Positions 8,336 through 15,536 of a stretch of DNA of 45,553 bases are shown in pieces. Position 1 is the first letter of the stretch. Each line of letters starts with the position of its first letter. The notes beneath the pieces were generated by a model, which saw nothing but the letters and a program-made list of their open reading frames with translations, had not been told where the DNA came from and ran no database searches. The position numbers and the translations under genes are program-made. Origin of the DNA: Treponema sp. (GTDB taxonomy: Bacteria; Spirochaetota; Spirochaetia; Treponematales; Treponemataceae); NCBI GenBank assembly GCA_017619795.1, contig JAFZRP010000039.1:1-45553 (forward strand), in the 5' to 3' direction.

Positions 8336-9208
8336 TTAATAATGATACTCGTTGTTTTTCACTTTAGATAGATATTCCTTCAAACCGTTTGCATCGTTTT
8401 CAGAATAGGTTAGGGCAGTTTTTTCTGTAATATAGTGAGCGGCATACAAAAACATTTCTATTAAACTGTCAATTGCTTTCCAGAACGAATCATAATCTAC
8501 ACCAGGAAAAGATTTACAAAGAAGATTGTATTCATCCTTAGAAAGATATTTTTTATAAAACTTACCGAGCTTTCCACTGGAGATTTTGCCTTCGTATCTT
8601 ACACCAAGCATCCAGTCTATCATTTTGTAATACTGTTCTTTTACGTAAACGTTGTACATTGTGTGGGCATAAGTGAGCTCGTCCCGCGCTATAGCTTTTA
8701 TTACATTGTTCAGGCACCAGAAAAACTCATTTGAACACGCATCAAGCTCTGCCTGTGTTGGAAGCTTGTTATGATGCTGTTCGTCTGTTGGTTTGCCAAT
8801 TTCTTTTAAATAGTGATTTTTATCCAAAAGGATTATATTCATCTTATCTTTAGAAAGCTCCTGATTTGCAGCTTCCAAAGTTTTTAAGGAAATATCCATT
8901 CGGTTGCCGTCTTTGAAAATTGTTAGAAAGGTATAACTTTTAGAAAAATCAAACGGGATCTTTCCCAGGCGTGCATCGAGTAAGTCGGGCTCCTGCAAAA
9001 GAAGAACTTCTCCAAAGCGTTCAATAAAGGAATGGTCTTTTGTGTAAGGTGCAATTTCCTTTACAACAAATACAACATCAAAATCCTGGTAAATATCGGG
9101 AGTAATATTGGGATTTGCCCTGGAACCTCCGTAATAAACAGCCAGGATATTTTCATCCTCTGAGGCGACCTTTTTTATTAATTCAAATATTTGTTCAGGG
9201 GTTCTCAT
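8336..9208 (-). CDS. Aminoglycoside 6-adenylyltransferase family protein (AadK/ANT(6)-like)
   Basis: Member of the family (PF04439) that adenylylates streptomycin at the 6 position using ATP. The N-terminus MRTPEQIFELI and the nucleotidyltransferase motif AVYYGGSRANPN..DFDVVFVV are characteristic, as are FGEVLLLQEPD, DGNRMDISL, the FFWCLNNVIKAIARDEL helix and the C-terminal helical domain. Length 290 is typical. ATG 9208 is chosen because it overlaps the upstream stop as ATGA; an in-frame TTG at 9220 is less likely. Whether it confers resistance cannot be told; chromosomal homologues often act weakly. Translationally coupled to the transglutaminase-like gene. Confidence 0.88.
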   Translation of the reverse strand: MRTPEQIFELIKKVASEDENILAVYYGGSRANPNITPDIYQDFDVVFVVKEIAPYTKDHSFIERFGEVLLLQEPDLLDARLGKIPFDFSKSYTFLTIFKDGNRMDISLKTLEAANQELSKDKMNIILLDKNHYLKEIGKPTDEQHHNKLPTQAELDACSNEFFWCLNNVIKAIARDELTYAHTMYNVYVKEQYYKMIDWMLGVRYEGKISSGKLGKFYKKYLSKDEYNLLCKSFPGVDYDSFWKAIDSLIEMFLYAAHYITEKTALTYSENDANGLKEYLSKVKNNEYHY

Positions 9209-10050
9209 TTTGTACCCCAAAAATCTTCTTCGCTTGATGTAAAGATTTCGCAGTCTTTTTCATAATAATCAGAGTCACATTCAGCTCTAAGCACTTTGTC
9301 CGGGAACAAATGAAAAAGCTTATCTTCTTCAGGAAAACTTCCGTCTGCTGTATCTTCGAGGTTATAGCCATTCATTGTGTGGCTGTGGAACCTGTAAAGA
9401 TTTTTACACCAGTACGCTTTTAAGTATTCTTCGTTGACAGTAAAACCTTCCAGTGGTTTTATTGAGAACGGTTTTTCATTAATAAGGAAAGAACGCATTT
9501 CCTGTAAAGAAAGAGGTGTACCATCATCATCAACTGTATATTCTTTTTCGTCTGAATCGAGCATTGCCCATTTATTTAATTCCGGCAGCCAGATTAAATT
9601 AACAACATGGCAATCTGGATCGTTGGTATCTTTTGGCATACAGGTGATAAAGCGGTTTTCAATTTCAGCCGTTAATAACAGCTCGTGAAGCATAATTGCA
9701 TGACAGCGGCAATTAAAGCCTGTCTGGTGTTCCTTGTTCCACTTATATAAATCTATGCAGTTTTTATGCTCAGGCCACGGGTCAGGATTTGCATGCTGTA
9801 TATTCTTGGCGATCCAGGTTGCTACAGCCACACTTCGTTCCCAGTTAGTTTTACTTTTGTCCAGCCATTCAGCAGGAATGTCCGTTTTTGAGAAGAAGGC
9901 TTTAATTTCTTCGGCTCTTGATTTATCAACAATAGTTTTAATTGCTGGAGCGTTGTGTGAATGTGAATACTCAAAGTTATCTTTTAAAATCTGAAGATTC
10001 AGAGCTTTGTTGTCTCTAACATAAGTTCCTGAATATGCATTTTCTGCCAT
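9205..10050 (-). CDS. Transglutaminase-like domain protein (cytoplasmic)
   Basis: A 281-residue protein with a transglutaminase/protease-like core. A Cys-His-Asp triad is readable: Cys in TGFNCRCHAIMLHELL, His in DPDCHVVNLIWL, and Asp in WAMLDSDEK. The upstream segment SVAVATWIAKNIQH is the usual helix before the core. No signal peptide is present, so it acts in the cytoplasm, unlike the secreted transglutaminase-like lipoprotein at 40758. AGGAGGCGG lies upstream of the ATG. The last codon overlaps the ATG of the ANT(6)-like gene. The substrate is unknown. Confidence 0.82.
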   Translation of the reverse strand: MAENAYSGTYVRDNKALNLQILKDNFEYSHSHNAPAIKTIVDKSRAEEIKAFFSKTDIPAEWLDKSKTNWERSVAVATWIAKNIQHANPDPWPEHKNCIDLYKWNKEHQTGFNCRCHAIMLHELLLTAEIENRFITCMPKDTNDPDCHVVNLIWLPELNKWAMLDSDEKEYTVDDDGTPLSLQEMRSFLINEKPFSIKPLEGFTVNEEYLKAYWCKNLYRFHSHTMNGYNLEDTADGSFPEEDKLFHLFPDKVLRAECDSDYYEKDCEIFTSSEEDFWGTK

Positions 10051-10104
10051 GATTTACCGCCTCCTAAAACTAACTAAAATTTTGTATTAGATTTAATCTT
10101 CCAG

Positions 10105-10404
10105 TTATGCTGTTTTCTTGCAACTTGGGATTTTATCTAAATCGTCTCCAAGTTTTTCCTGAGCTTCCCGTAAATCCAATTCATTCTGCATATTAAGCCA
10201 AAACTTAGAAGTTGTCCCAAAATATTTAGAAAGTCTAAGAGACATTTCAACTGAGATTTTTCTTTTGTTATGAACCAAATCTAAAATAGAACTTGTAGAC
10301 ACTCCTAAATCTTTTGCAAGACGATAAGGAGTAATTTCGAGCGGATTTAAGAACTCTTCTACAAGAATATCGCCAATTTTTGGCAGTTCAAATCTTTCAT
10401 CCAT
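10105..10404 (-). CDS. higA: HigA-type antitoxin, XRE helix-turn-helix
   Basis: Antitoxin and autorepressor of a type II toxin-antitoxin pair. The protein is the classic HigA/VapI form: PKIGDILVEEFLNPLEITPYRLAKDLGVSTSSILDLVHNKRKIS, then MSLRLSKYFGTTSKFWLNMQNELDL. The start ATG at 10404 has AAGG upstream and gives 99 residues, the normal size; the longer open frame to 10488 would run back through the higB end and is rejected. It follows higB by ten bases, the toxin-first order typical of HigBA. Confidence 0.94.
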   Translation of the reverse strand: MDERFELPKIGDILVEEFLNPLEITPYRLAKDLGVSTSSILDLVHNKRKISVEMSLRLSKYFGTTSKFWLNMQNELDLREAQEKLGDDLDKIPSCKKTA

Positions 10405-10414
10405 TGCAACCTTC

Positions 10415-10696
10415 CTAGTGGTAATCCACAATCTTAACTTCATAAGCTTCATTGTTTTGAAACTTAAACTGTATTCGCCACTGATCATTTATTCGTATTG
10501 AACAATAATCTTTCAAATCCCCAACTAAATGCTCAAACTTATTTCCAGGGGGTATTCTTAAATCAGCTTCCGACTCTGCTGAATGTATAATAAGCAGTTT
10601 TGTAAAAGCCCTTTTATGAATCTCAGGAGGAAGCTTTGCTGATTTTTTTCCATTCCAAATATTTTCAGTTTCGGAATCCCCGAATGATTTTATCAT
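10415..10696 (-). CDS. higB: HigB-type toxin, RelE/ParE superfamily
   Basis: Toxin, probably a ribosome-dependent mRNA nuclease. At 93 residues it matches HigB: MIKSFGDSETENIWNG, KLPPEIHKRAFTKLLIIHSAESEADLRIPPGNKFEHLVGDLKDYCSIRINDQWRIQFKF, and VKIVDYH at the end, which carries the conserved C-terminal Asp-Tyr-His. The first codon comes six bases after the -10 TATACT with no Shine-Dalgarno, so it should be translated from a leaderless mRNA. It heads the higBA operon. Confidence 0.94.
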   Translation of the reverse strand: MIKSFGDSETENIWNGKKSAKLPPEIHKRAFTKLLIIHSAESEADLRIPPGNKFEHLVGDLKDYCSIRINDQWRIQFKFQNNEAYEVKIVDYH

Positions 10697-10702
10697 ATTT
10701 TA

Positions 10703-10731
10703 AGTATATGTCACACAGATATATCTGTCAA
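10703..10731 (-). promoter_or_regulatory. higBA promoter, near-consensus
   Basis: Reading the minus strand, a perfect TTGACA (10731-10726), a spacer of exactly 17 bases and TATACT (10708-10703) form a strong sigma-70-type promoter. The higB ATG (10696) begins six bases downstream, so no room remains for a ribosome site. Confidence 0.88.
10715..10728. promoter_or_regulatory. Palindromic operator between -35 and -10 of higBA
   Basis: ACAGATATATCTGT is a perfect 14-base palindrome lying in the promoter spacer and overlapping three bases of the -35. This is a typical position for HigA dimer binding, which would block polymerase. It is also about 35 bases upstream of the divergent azlC -10 and could affect that gene too. 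Confidence 0.7.
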
Positions 10732-10739
10732 GAAGATAT

Positions 10740-10769
10740 ATTACAGTAAACTTAATTCTTCTATATAAT
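10740..10769 (+). promoter_or_regulatory. azlC promoter, predicted leaderless
   Basis: ATTACA (10740-10745, 4/6) and a perfect TATAAT (10764-10769) are 18 bases apart. The azlC ATG follows after 10 bases, with no Shine-Dalgarno. Confidence 0.6.
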
Positions 10770-10779
10770 AAGCCAATCT

Positions 10780-11544
10780 ATGAACGACAATTCAGAAACG
10801 CACGAGAATAAGTCCTCAATCAAGCCTGTTCTAAAAAACGCTTTTATTGCAACCACACCTGTTCTGGCAGGGTATGTTTTTCTTGGGATTGCATTCGGGC
10901 TTTTGATGAACTCTCATGGATTTGGCGTAATTCTGGTACTTGCGATGAGCCTATTTATTTATGCAGGGTCAATGCAGTTTGTTGCGGTTGATTTAATCAG
11001 CGGGGTGCCGGCTTCTCTGCTCACGGTGGCAGTTACAACTATTATGGTTAATGCCCGTCATATTTTTTACGGAATCTCAATGCTTGACCGATACAAAAAC
11101 GCCGGTGCAAAAAAGCCATATCTTATTTTTGCACTGACTGATGAAACCTATTCTCTTGTCTGCAACGGCTACAAACCTGTTTCGCCACAAGAACAAGTTT
11201 CTGATGAACAGTATTCCCATGAGCACGATTATTATTTTTTCGTTTCGCTTTTTAATCATTGCTGGTGGGTAACTGGGAGCTTAATTGGTTCTCTTCTTGG
11301 TGAGCTTCTTCCGTTTACAATTGTTGGAATCGACTTTGCGCTTACGGCACTTTTCGTTACAGTTTTTTGCGACCAGTGGATTCATTCGGATTCTCATTTT
11401 GCGGCAATTGTTGGAGTTCTGGCTTCAGTTCTGTGTCTTGTCATTTTTGGAGCAGAAAGCTTTTTAATTCCTACAATGCTTTTGATTCTTGCGGTTCTTT
11501 CGGTTGCAAAGCTTGTGCAGAATAAGCGCGGAGGACAAAAATGA
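10780..11544 (+). CDS. azlC: AzlC family branched-chain amino acid exporter, large subunit
   Basis: Large subunit of the AzlCD (LIV-E type) exporter of leucine, isoleucine and valine or their analogues. The protein shows AFIATTPVLAGYVFLGIAFGLLMNSHGFG, SLFIYAGSMQFVAVDLI, the family motif MVNARHIFYGISML and LTDETYSLVC. Residues 1-20 are hydrophilic, followed by about six or seven membrane helices. Length 254 is slightly above the usual 230-240 because of an inserted Tyr/His-rich loop near 130-150. The stop overlaps the azlD start as ATGA. Confidence 0.95.
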   Translation: MNDNSETHENKSSIKPVLKNAFIATTPVLAGYVFLGIAFGLLMNSHGFGVILVLAMSLFIYAGSMQFVAVDLISGVPASLLTVAVTTIMVNARHIFYGISMLDRYKNAGAKKPYLIFALTDETYSLVCNGYKPVSPQEQVSDEQYSHEHDYYFFVSLFNHCWWVTGSLIGSLLGELLPFTIVGIDFALTALFVTVFCDQWIHSDSHFAAIVGVLASVLCLVIFGAESFLIPTMLLILAVLSVAKLVQNKRGGQK

Positions 11545-11858
11545 GTAACGTAATTCTTTCGATAATTGTGATGGCTGTTATAACAGCACTCCTGCGATTC
11601 CTGCCGTTTATCATTTTCCGCGGTGATAAAAAAACACCGGACTTTATTGCATACCTGGGAAAAGTTCTGCCGTATTCCATAATGGGAATGCTCGTTGTGT
11701 TCTGCCTTAAGTCGGTAGATTTCAAAAGCGGTGTTCACGGCATTCCGGAAATTGTTTCAATCCTTGTAATTGTTCTTGCTCACTGGTGGAAGAAAAACAC
11801 AATCCTGAGTATTCTTGCAGGAACAATCTGTTATGTTGTAATTGTAAATTTTATCTAA
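11541..11858 (+). CDS. azlD: AzlD family exporter small subunit
   Basis: Small partner subunit of AzlC, 105 residues and four membrane helices. LLRFLPFIIFRGDKKTPDFIAYLGKVLPYSIMGMLVVFCL is the AzlD signature. GGAGG lies 8 bases before the ATG, which overlaps the azlC stop by four bases, giving coupled 1:1 translation. Its last eight bases overlap the end of the convergent S41 peptidase gene, so neither has room for its own terminator. Confidence 0.95.
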   Translation: MSNVILSIIVMAVITALLRFLPFIIFRGDKKTPDFIAYLGKVLPYSIMGMLVVFCLKSVDFKSGVHGIPEIVSILVIVLAHWWKKNTILSILAGTICYVVIVNFI

Positions 11859-12717
11859 ACTCTATTCCAGATAAATCTGCACCAAGGTTTTCGATTACTT
11901 CTTTTAGATTTTCTTTTGTAGCGTAAATATCGGGTTTGTAGCCTTTTCCTTCGCCTTCGTACTTTTCTATAAGTTCAACATCATCCATTCTTGTAGTAGG
12001 AAGAAAGAAACGCACATTTTCTTTTTCTACAAGGATACAGTTTCCATAAAGCTGGGCACCGCCGGAATTAGTTCCAACAAGAAAAGCCTTATTCATATCA
12101 AACTTGTCTTTACAAGTGGCATAAAAAGTTCTGTAGATTTCGCCGGAAGAAAAGCACCATCTGTCTTGTACAATTATTATTGTTCCGTTGTAATTGCATT
12201 TATTTAATCCGTAAAAGAAATACATCTGAGGATGATCAGAGCCACCCGCATTTGAACGAAAATCCAGAACAATATAATCGTAAAGCTCTGCTCTGTAAAA
12301 GGCAAACTCCGACGATCCCAGCTTTTGATATTCAGGAGTTGAGTCCGTGCAGTCGTTGCAGCGGATGTATAAGGTGTTGGAGGTTTCTTTATAAAAAAAT
12401 AGATTTGCAGAATCTGTGCTTTTATTTGTCGTATTCGAATCTGCGGCATGAGAGAATATGCGCTCATCATCTATCATAATATTCAAATGTGAATCATTGA
12501 TGTAAGTGTGCAGTAGGTCTTTTAGCTGGTCGTAATCATGAGCAGATTTTAGCTTTCTTTTAGTAAATCCTTTTTTGGTCATATCCTCAAAGCCCGCATA
12601 CTGAGTGGATAATACTTCGTAAATAATTTGTTTTTCGCGCTTTAGATTCTTGGAAGCACCATACGTAGAAAAGAGAACAAGGAAAATCAAAATCAAACTG
12701 GAAAGAACTTTTTTCAT
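11851..12717 (-). CDS. Secreted S41 (tail-specific/CtpA) family peptidase
   Basis: A 288-residue exported protein. It starts with a signal peptide (MKKVLSSLILIFLVLFSTYGAS) and carries the S41 catalytic region: YIVLDFRSNAGGSDHPQMYFFYGL, then VQDRWCFSSGEIYRTF with the probable nucleophile Ser, and LVGTNSGGAQLYGNC. A PDZ domain is not evident, so it is more like the compact S41 enzymes than CtpA. ATG 12717 is chosen over 12747 because the signal peptide begins there and it lies seven bases after a perfect -10; this again implies a leaderless mRNA. Substrate unknown. Confidence 0.85.
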   Translation of the reverse strand: MKKVLSSLILIFLVLFSTYGASKNLKREKQIIYEVLSTQYAGFEDMTKKGFTKRKLKSAHDYDQLKDLLHTYINDSHLNIMIDDERIFSHAADSNTTNKSTDSANLFFYKETSNTLYIRCNDCTDSTPEYQKLGSSEFAFYRAELYDYIVLDFRSNAGGSDHPQMYFFYGLNKCNYNGTIIIVQDRWCFSSGEIYRTFYATCKDKFDMNKAFLVGTNSGGAQLYGNCILVEKENVRFFLPTTRMDDVELIEKYEGEGKGYKPDIYATKENLKEVIENLGADLSGIEFR

Positions 12718-12724
12718 AATGATT

Positions 12725-12753
12725 ATTATAGCACTTTTAATTTTCATTGTCAG
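12725..12753 (-). promoter_or_regulatory. S41 peptidase promoter, predicted leaderless
   Basis: CTGACA (12753-12748, 5/6), a 17-base spacer and a perfect TATAAT (12730-12725). The chosen ATG at 12717 follows the -10 by seven bases. Confidence 0.75.
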
Positions 12754-12772
12754 AAAAGTTTACGAGCCCAGT

Positions 12773-12801
12773 TAGACTCAGCAAATGTAAAATTGTATAA
12801 T
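12773..12801 (+). promoter_or_regulatory. GNAT gene promoter, predicted leaderless
   Basis: TAGACT (12773-12778, 4/6), a 17-base spacer and a perfect TATAAT (12796-12801). The ATG at 12811 follows after nine bases, without a Shine-Dalgarno. It is divergent from the S41 promoter, with about 20 bases between the two -35 boxes. Confidence 0.65.
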
Positions 12802-12810
12802 GATTATGAT

Positions 12811-13338
12811 ATGGAAAAACAAAATCAGAACTTAAACCTCAAACTTATTCCTGCGAACTTTGACGACCTGGAAAAGGAGTGGCTCTTTGTAAAAGAAATG
12901 CCGGAGGATGAAAACGGACTTACGAATCAGTGGGCGGGAATCAGCCGGGAGGATTTTGAAAAGACTGCTTTGCCGGATATGATTCGGTTTTCAAAGGGGA
13001 TAGATTTGCCGGACTGGATGGTGCCGGAGACCTTTTACTTTTTGTGGAAGGATGATGAAATTGTGGGGCAGTTCAGAATCAGACATTATCTTAATGATGC
13101 GCTGCGCGAAGGAGCAGGGCACATCGGTTATGGAATTGGGCGTGCTTTCCGTGGAAAAGGGTACGGTACAGAAGGCTTGCGACTCACGCTGGAAGAAGCG
13201 CGCAAAATTATCCCTGAAGATGAAATATACCTTCGTGTAAATAAAGATAATCCAGCTTCTTTGAATGTGATGCTTAAAAACGACGGGCGAATTGTTGGAG
13301 AAAATGAAGAAAAATATTTTGTAAGGATTAAGAAGTAA
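12811..13338 (+). CDS. GNAT family N-acetyltransferase
   Basis: A 175-residue acetyl-CoA-dependent acetyltransferase. The acetyl-CoA loop and following helix are clear in HIGYGIGRAFRGKGYGTEGLRLTLEEAR, and the C-terminal part has VNKDNPASLNVMLKNDGRIVGE, which is typical of the RimJ/RimL-like branch acting on amino groups. The ATG at 12811 is preferred over an in-frame TTG at 12793 that overlaps the -10 box. The stop is followed directly by the ATG of the next gene, so the two form an operon. Substrate unknown. Confidence 0.9.
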   Translation: MEKQNQNLNLKLIPANFDDLEKEWLFVKEMPEDENGLTNQWAGISREDFEKTALPDMIRFSKGIDLPDWMVPETFYFLWKDDEIVGQFRIRHYLNDALREGAGHIGYGIGRAFRGKGYGTEGLRLTLEEARKIIPEDEIYLRVNKDNPASLNVMLKNDGRIVGENEEKYFVRIKK

Positions 13339-13788
13339 ATGGAAAAGTTGGATTTGAACATATACAGAAACAGGAACGTCAGTCTCTTTTTTGGATTTAT
13401 TGATTTCAGCTATGTGTATTTTTTAATAAGATTACTTGCCGGGATTTTTAAGACAATCGAAATCAATAAGCAGTTGAATGTCACTGGGCTTCCGCAGATT
13501 TTTGCAGTATTGCAGATTGTTTTGATTATAAGTATTTTTGTTTCCACAATCCTTTATTTTTCAAATAAGATTGCTGCCTATTATATGTACTTTGGGCAGA
13601 TAATTCTGCGCTTTATGTTTGCAATGCCTTCGCTGGGGCTTTTGCTTAAAATAAATTACTTTGTAAAAAATGCAACTTTCCAGAAAATCCTTTTGATATT
13701 CTGCTTAGCGCTTGATTTTGTGCGGTTAGTTTTTACGATAATCATAATCAAGAAAAGTAAAAAAAATGAGGATTTGGGACAAGCCTGA
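13339..13788 (+). CDS. Small hypothetical membrane protein
   Basis: A 149-residue protein with four predicted membrane helices (about 16-34, 52-75, 77-102 and 110-134) and a basic C-terminus (IIIKKSKKNEDLGQA). I do not recognise a family. Its ATG immediately follows the stop codon of the GNAT gene, with AAGGA in the coding region 11 bases upstream, which points to translational coupling. It converges with the VWA lipoprotein gene. Confidence 0.8.
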   Translation: MEKLDLNIYRNRNVSLFFGFIDFSYVYFLIRLLAGIFKTIEINKQLNVTGLPQIFAVLQIVLIISIFVSTILYFSNKIAAYYMYFGQIILRFMFAMPSLGLLLKINYFVKNATFQKILLIFCLALDFVRLVFTIIIIKKSKKNEDLGQA

Positions 13789-13813
13789 AGAATAAAGACT
13801 GTATCCCAAATCC
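13770..13813. repeat. Inverted repeat between convergent genes
   Basis: GGATTTGGGA (13770-13779) and its exact complement TCCCAAATCC (13804-13813) could form a 10-bp stem with a 24-base loop. The left arm lies in the last codons of the membrane protein gene. No U-tract follows on the plus strand, so it may be a factor-dependent terminator or an mRNA-protecting hairpin shared by the two converging genes. Confidence 0.55.
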
Positions 13814-13842
13814 ATCAAAGACGAGATTTTTACTCTCTTTAA

Positions 13843-15399
13843 TTAACTCTCTTTAATAAGTTCTTTTGCTTTCCTAACAAGTTCTGCAAACTGTGCGCGG
13901 CGACCATAAGGGTCAAAAGAGAAGCCGTTGCCATAAAGCTCAAGAACCATATTAAGGTTTGCACTTCCTTTATATTCTGATTTTCTGAGCACCATTCCGT
14001 AAGCGGCAACTGCCTGGGCAAAACGCATGTTATCGGAACAGGTTTCGGAGAAAGCTTTTGGCTCTGATTTTACAAGCTTGCTTTCTTCGTTTAAGTTTTC
14101 TTTGTAGCGGAAATCAAAAGTAAACAGAGGTGAAGCAAACTCTTTTGTTGCAGCATCATATTTACAGTTTTCTGCAGGGATAATTTCGTACAGGGCAGTA
14201 ACTGTTTGACCGGCTCCGATTTCGGCTGCATCAACATCATCGTTTTCAAAATCTTCGTTGTTGAGAACACGGTTTTCGTAACCAATTAAGCGATACGCTG
14301 AAACTAAATCCTTATTGAAAGTAATCTGGGCTTTACAGTCATTTGCAACAGAAATAAAGCGTGAGGTTTCTTCTACAAAAACTTTGTTCAATTCTTCTTC
14401 AGAGTCTACGTATACATAAGTACCGTTGCCCTTGTTTGAAACTTTTTCCATCATTGAATCGTTCCAGTTTCCCCAGCCAAAGCCGCAAACTGTTAGGTAA
14501 ACGCTTTTTTCCTGAGTAGCATAAGATTGGACAAGCTCAAGCAAATCTTCATCCCTTGTAAGACCAACGTTGAAATCGCCGTCAGTTCCCATAATGATTC
14601 TGTTATTACCGCCTTCGATATAATGAGACAGTGCTTCATTGTAAGCCATCTTTATTGCATCTGCGCCGTTGGTACAGCCGCTGGCAACAAGCTTTTTAAT
14701 CTTCGTGATGATTAATTCCTTGTCTTCTACAAGTGTAGATTCAAGCAAAAGCTCTTCTTTTCCAGAATAAGTAACAATAGAAACTCTATCCTGTGGATTC
14801 ATGCTGTCCAGCATTTTGATTAAGCCTTTTTTCAAAAGCTCCAATCTGTCTGAACCATCCATTGAACCTGAAACATCAATAAGGAATACGTAATTGTTAA
14901 GCGGAATATTTTCTTTTGCAACAGATTTTCCTTTAATTCCAAGGCGAACCAGATAATGTTCATTATTCCAAGGACAGGCTGAGATTTCGCTGTTTAAAGA
15001 AACTGTTGCTCCATCAGTCGGATCATCATAATCAAAAGTAAAATAATTAAGGTATTCTTCAATGCGAACAGAATCGGCAGCTGGCAGACGATTATTCTTG
15101 AGCATGTTTCGCATATAGGAATAGGCAGCTGTATCTGCATCTAAAGAGAAGGTTGAGACATTTTCATCAGCAGTTTTTATAAAAGGATTATCTTTGATTT
15201 CTTCAAACTTGTCGCCTGTAGTTTCTGGGGAATCCTTATCGCCTAATGCAGCATCATAATAGCCACCGGACTCAGCTTTGCCATTAAAACTATCGCCGGC
15301 ATAACCATAATTAACAGAACAACCTGCAAGCAGAAAGGATGCAGTACAGATGCTTAATACAACATTAAATGTTTTTTTAGAAATGAATTGCTTTTTCAT
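13843..15399 (-). CDS. VWA-domain lipoprotein (YfbK-like)
   Basis: A 518-residue predicted lipoprotein. The signal peptide ends in the lipobox LLAGC (Cys27). Next comes a YfbK-type N-terminal segment (NPFIKTADENVSTFSLDADTAAYSYMRNMLKNNRLPAADSVRIEEYLNYF), then a von Willebrand A domain with an intact metal site DVSGSMDGS (Asp175), TNGADAI and the later GTDGDFNVG. The C-terminal region matches the extension that accompanies this family. ATG 15399 has CGGAGGA upstream; the open frame to 15450 is ignored because it lacks a ribosome site and would bury the signal peptide. The likely role is metal-dependent protein binding at the cell surface or periplasm; ligand unknown. Confidence 0.92.
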   Translation of the reverse strand: MKKQFISKKTFNVVLSICTASFLLAGCSVNYGYAGDSFNGKAESGGYYDAALGDKDSPETTGDKFEEIKDNPFIKTADENVSTFSLDADTAAYSYMRNMLKNNRLPAADSVRIEEYLNYFTFDYDDPTDGATVSLNSEISACPWNNEHYLVRLGIKGKSVAKENIPLNNYVFLIDVSGSMDGSDRLELLKKGLIKMLDSMNPQDRVSIVTYSGKEELLLESTLVEDKELIITKIKKLVASGCTNGADAIKMAYNEALSHYIEGGNNRIIMGTDGDFNVGLTRDEDLLELVQSYATQEKSVYLTVCGFGWGNWNDSMMEKVSNKGNGTYVYVDSEEELNKVFVEETSRFISVANDCKAQITFNKDLVSAYRLIGYENRVLNNEDFENDDVDAAEIGAGQTVTALYEIIPAENCKYDAATKEFASPLFTFDFRYKENLNEESKLVKSEPKAFSETCSDNMRFAQAVAAYGMVLRKSEYKGSANLNMVLELYGNGFSFDPYGRRAQFAELVRKAKELIKES

Positions 15400-15471
15400 A
15401 TTTCCTCCGTAATTCTTATTGTTACTACGAATAACGGATTTAGCAAGCAAAAATTACGTCAAAAATACGGA

Positions 15472-15519
15472 AAAACAGGCAAATATTACCAAGGTAATAT
15501 CGTAATTAGTGCCTGTTTT
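15472..15519 (-). terminator. Intrinsic terminator of the PQ-loop/SGNH gene
   Basis: A 10-bp outer stem (15472-15481 with 15510-15519) encloses a second perfect 8-bp hairpin (ATATTACC/GGTAATAT, 15483-15500). Reading the minus strand the outer stem ends in a run of five T. T-runs flank both sides, so it could also stop plus-strand transcription. Confidence 0.75.
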
Positions 15520-15536
15520 CCTTTTTTTATGTGTTT

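Noticed and set aside
10405..10488. N-terminal extension of HigA (open frame to 10488)
   Set aside because: It runs back through the end of higB, lacks a ribosome site, and gives a longer protein than the family; ATG 10404 has AAGG upstream.
15400..15450. Seventeen-residue extension of the VWA lipoprotein
   Set aside because: A good ribosome site (CGGAGGA) and a complete lipoprotein signal begin at 15399; the extension would hide the signal peptide.
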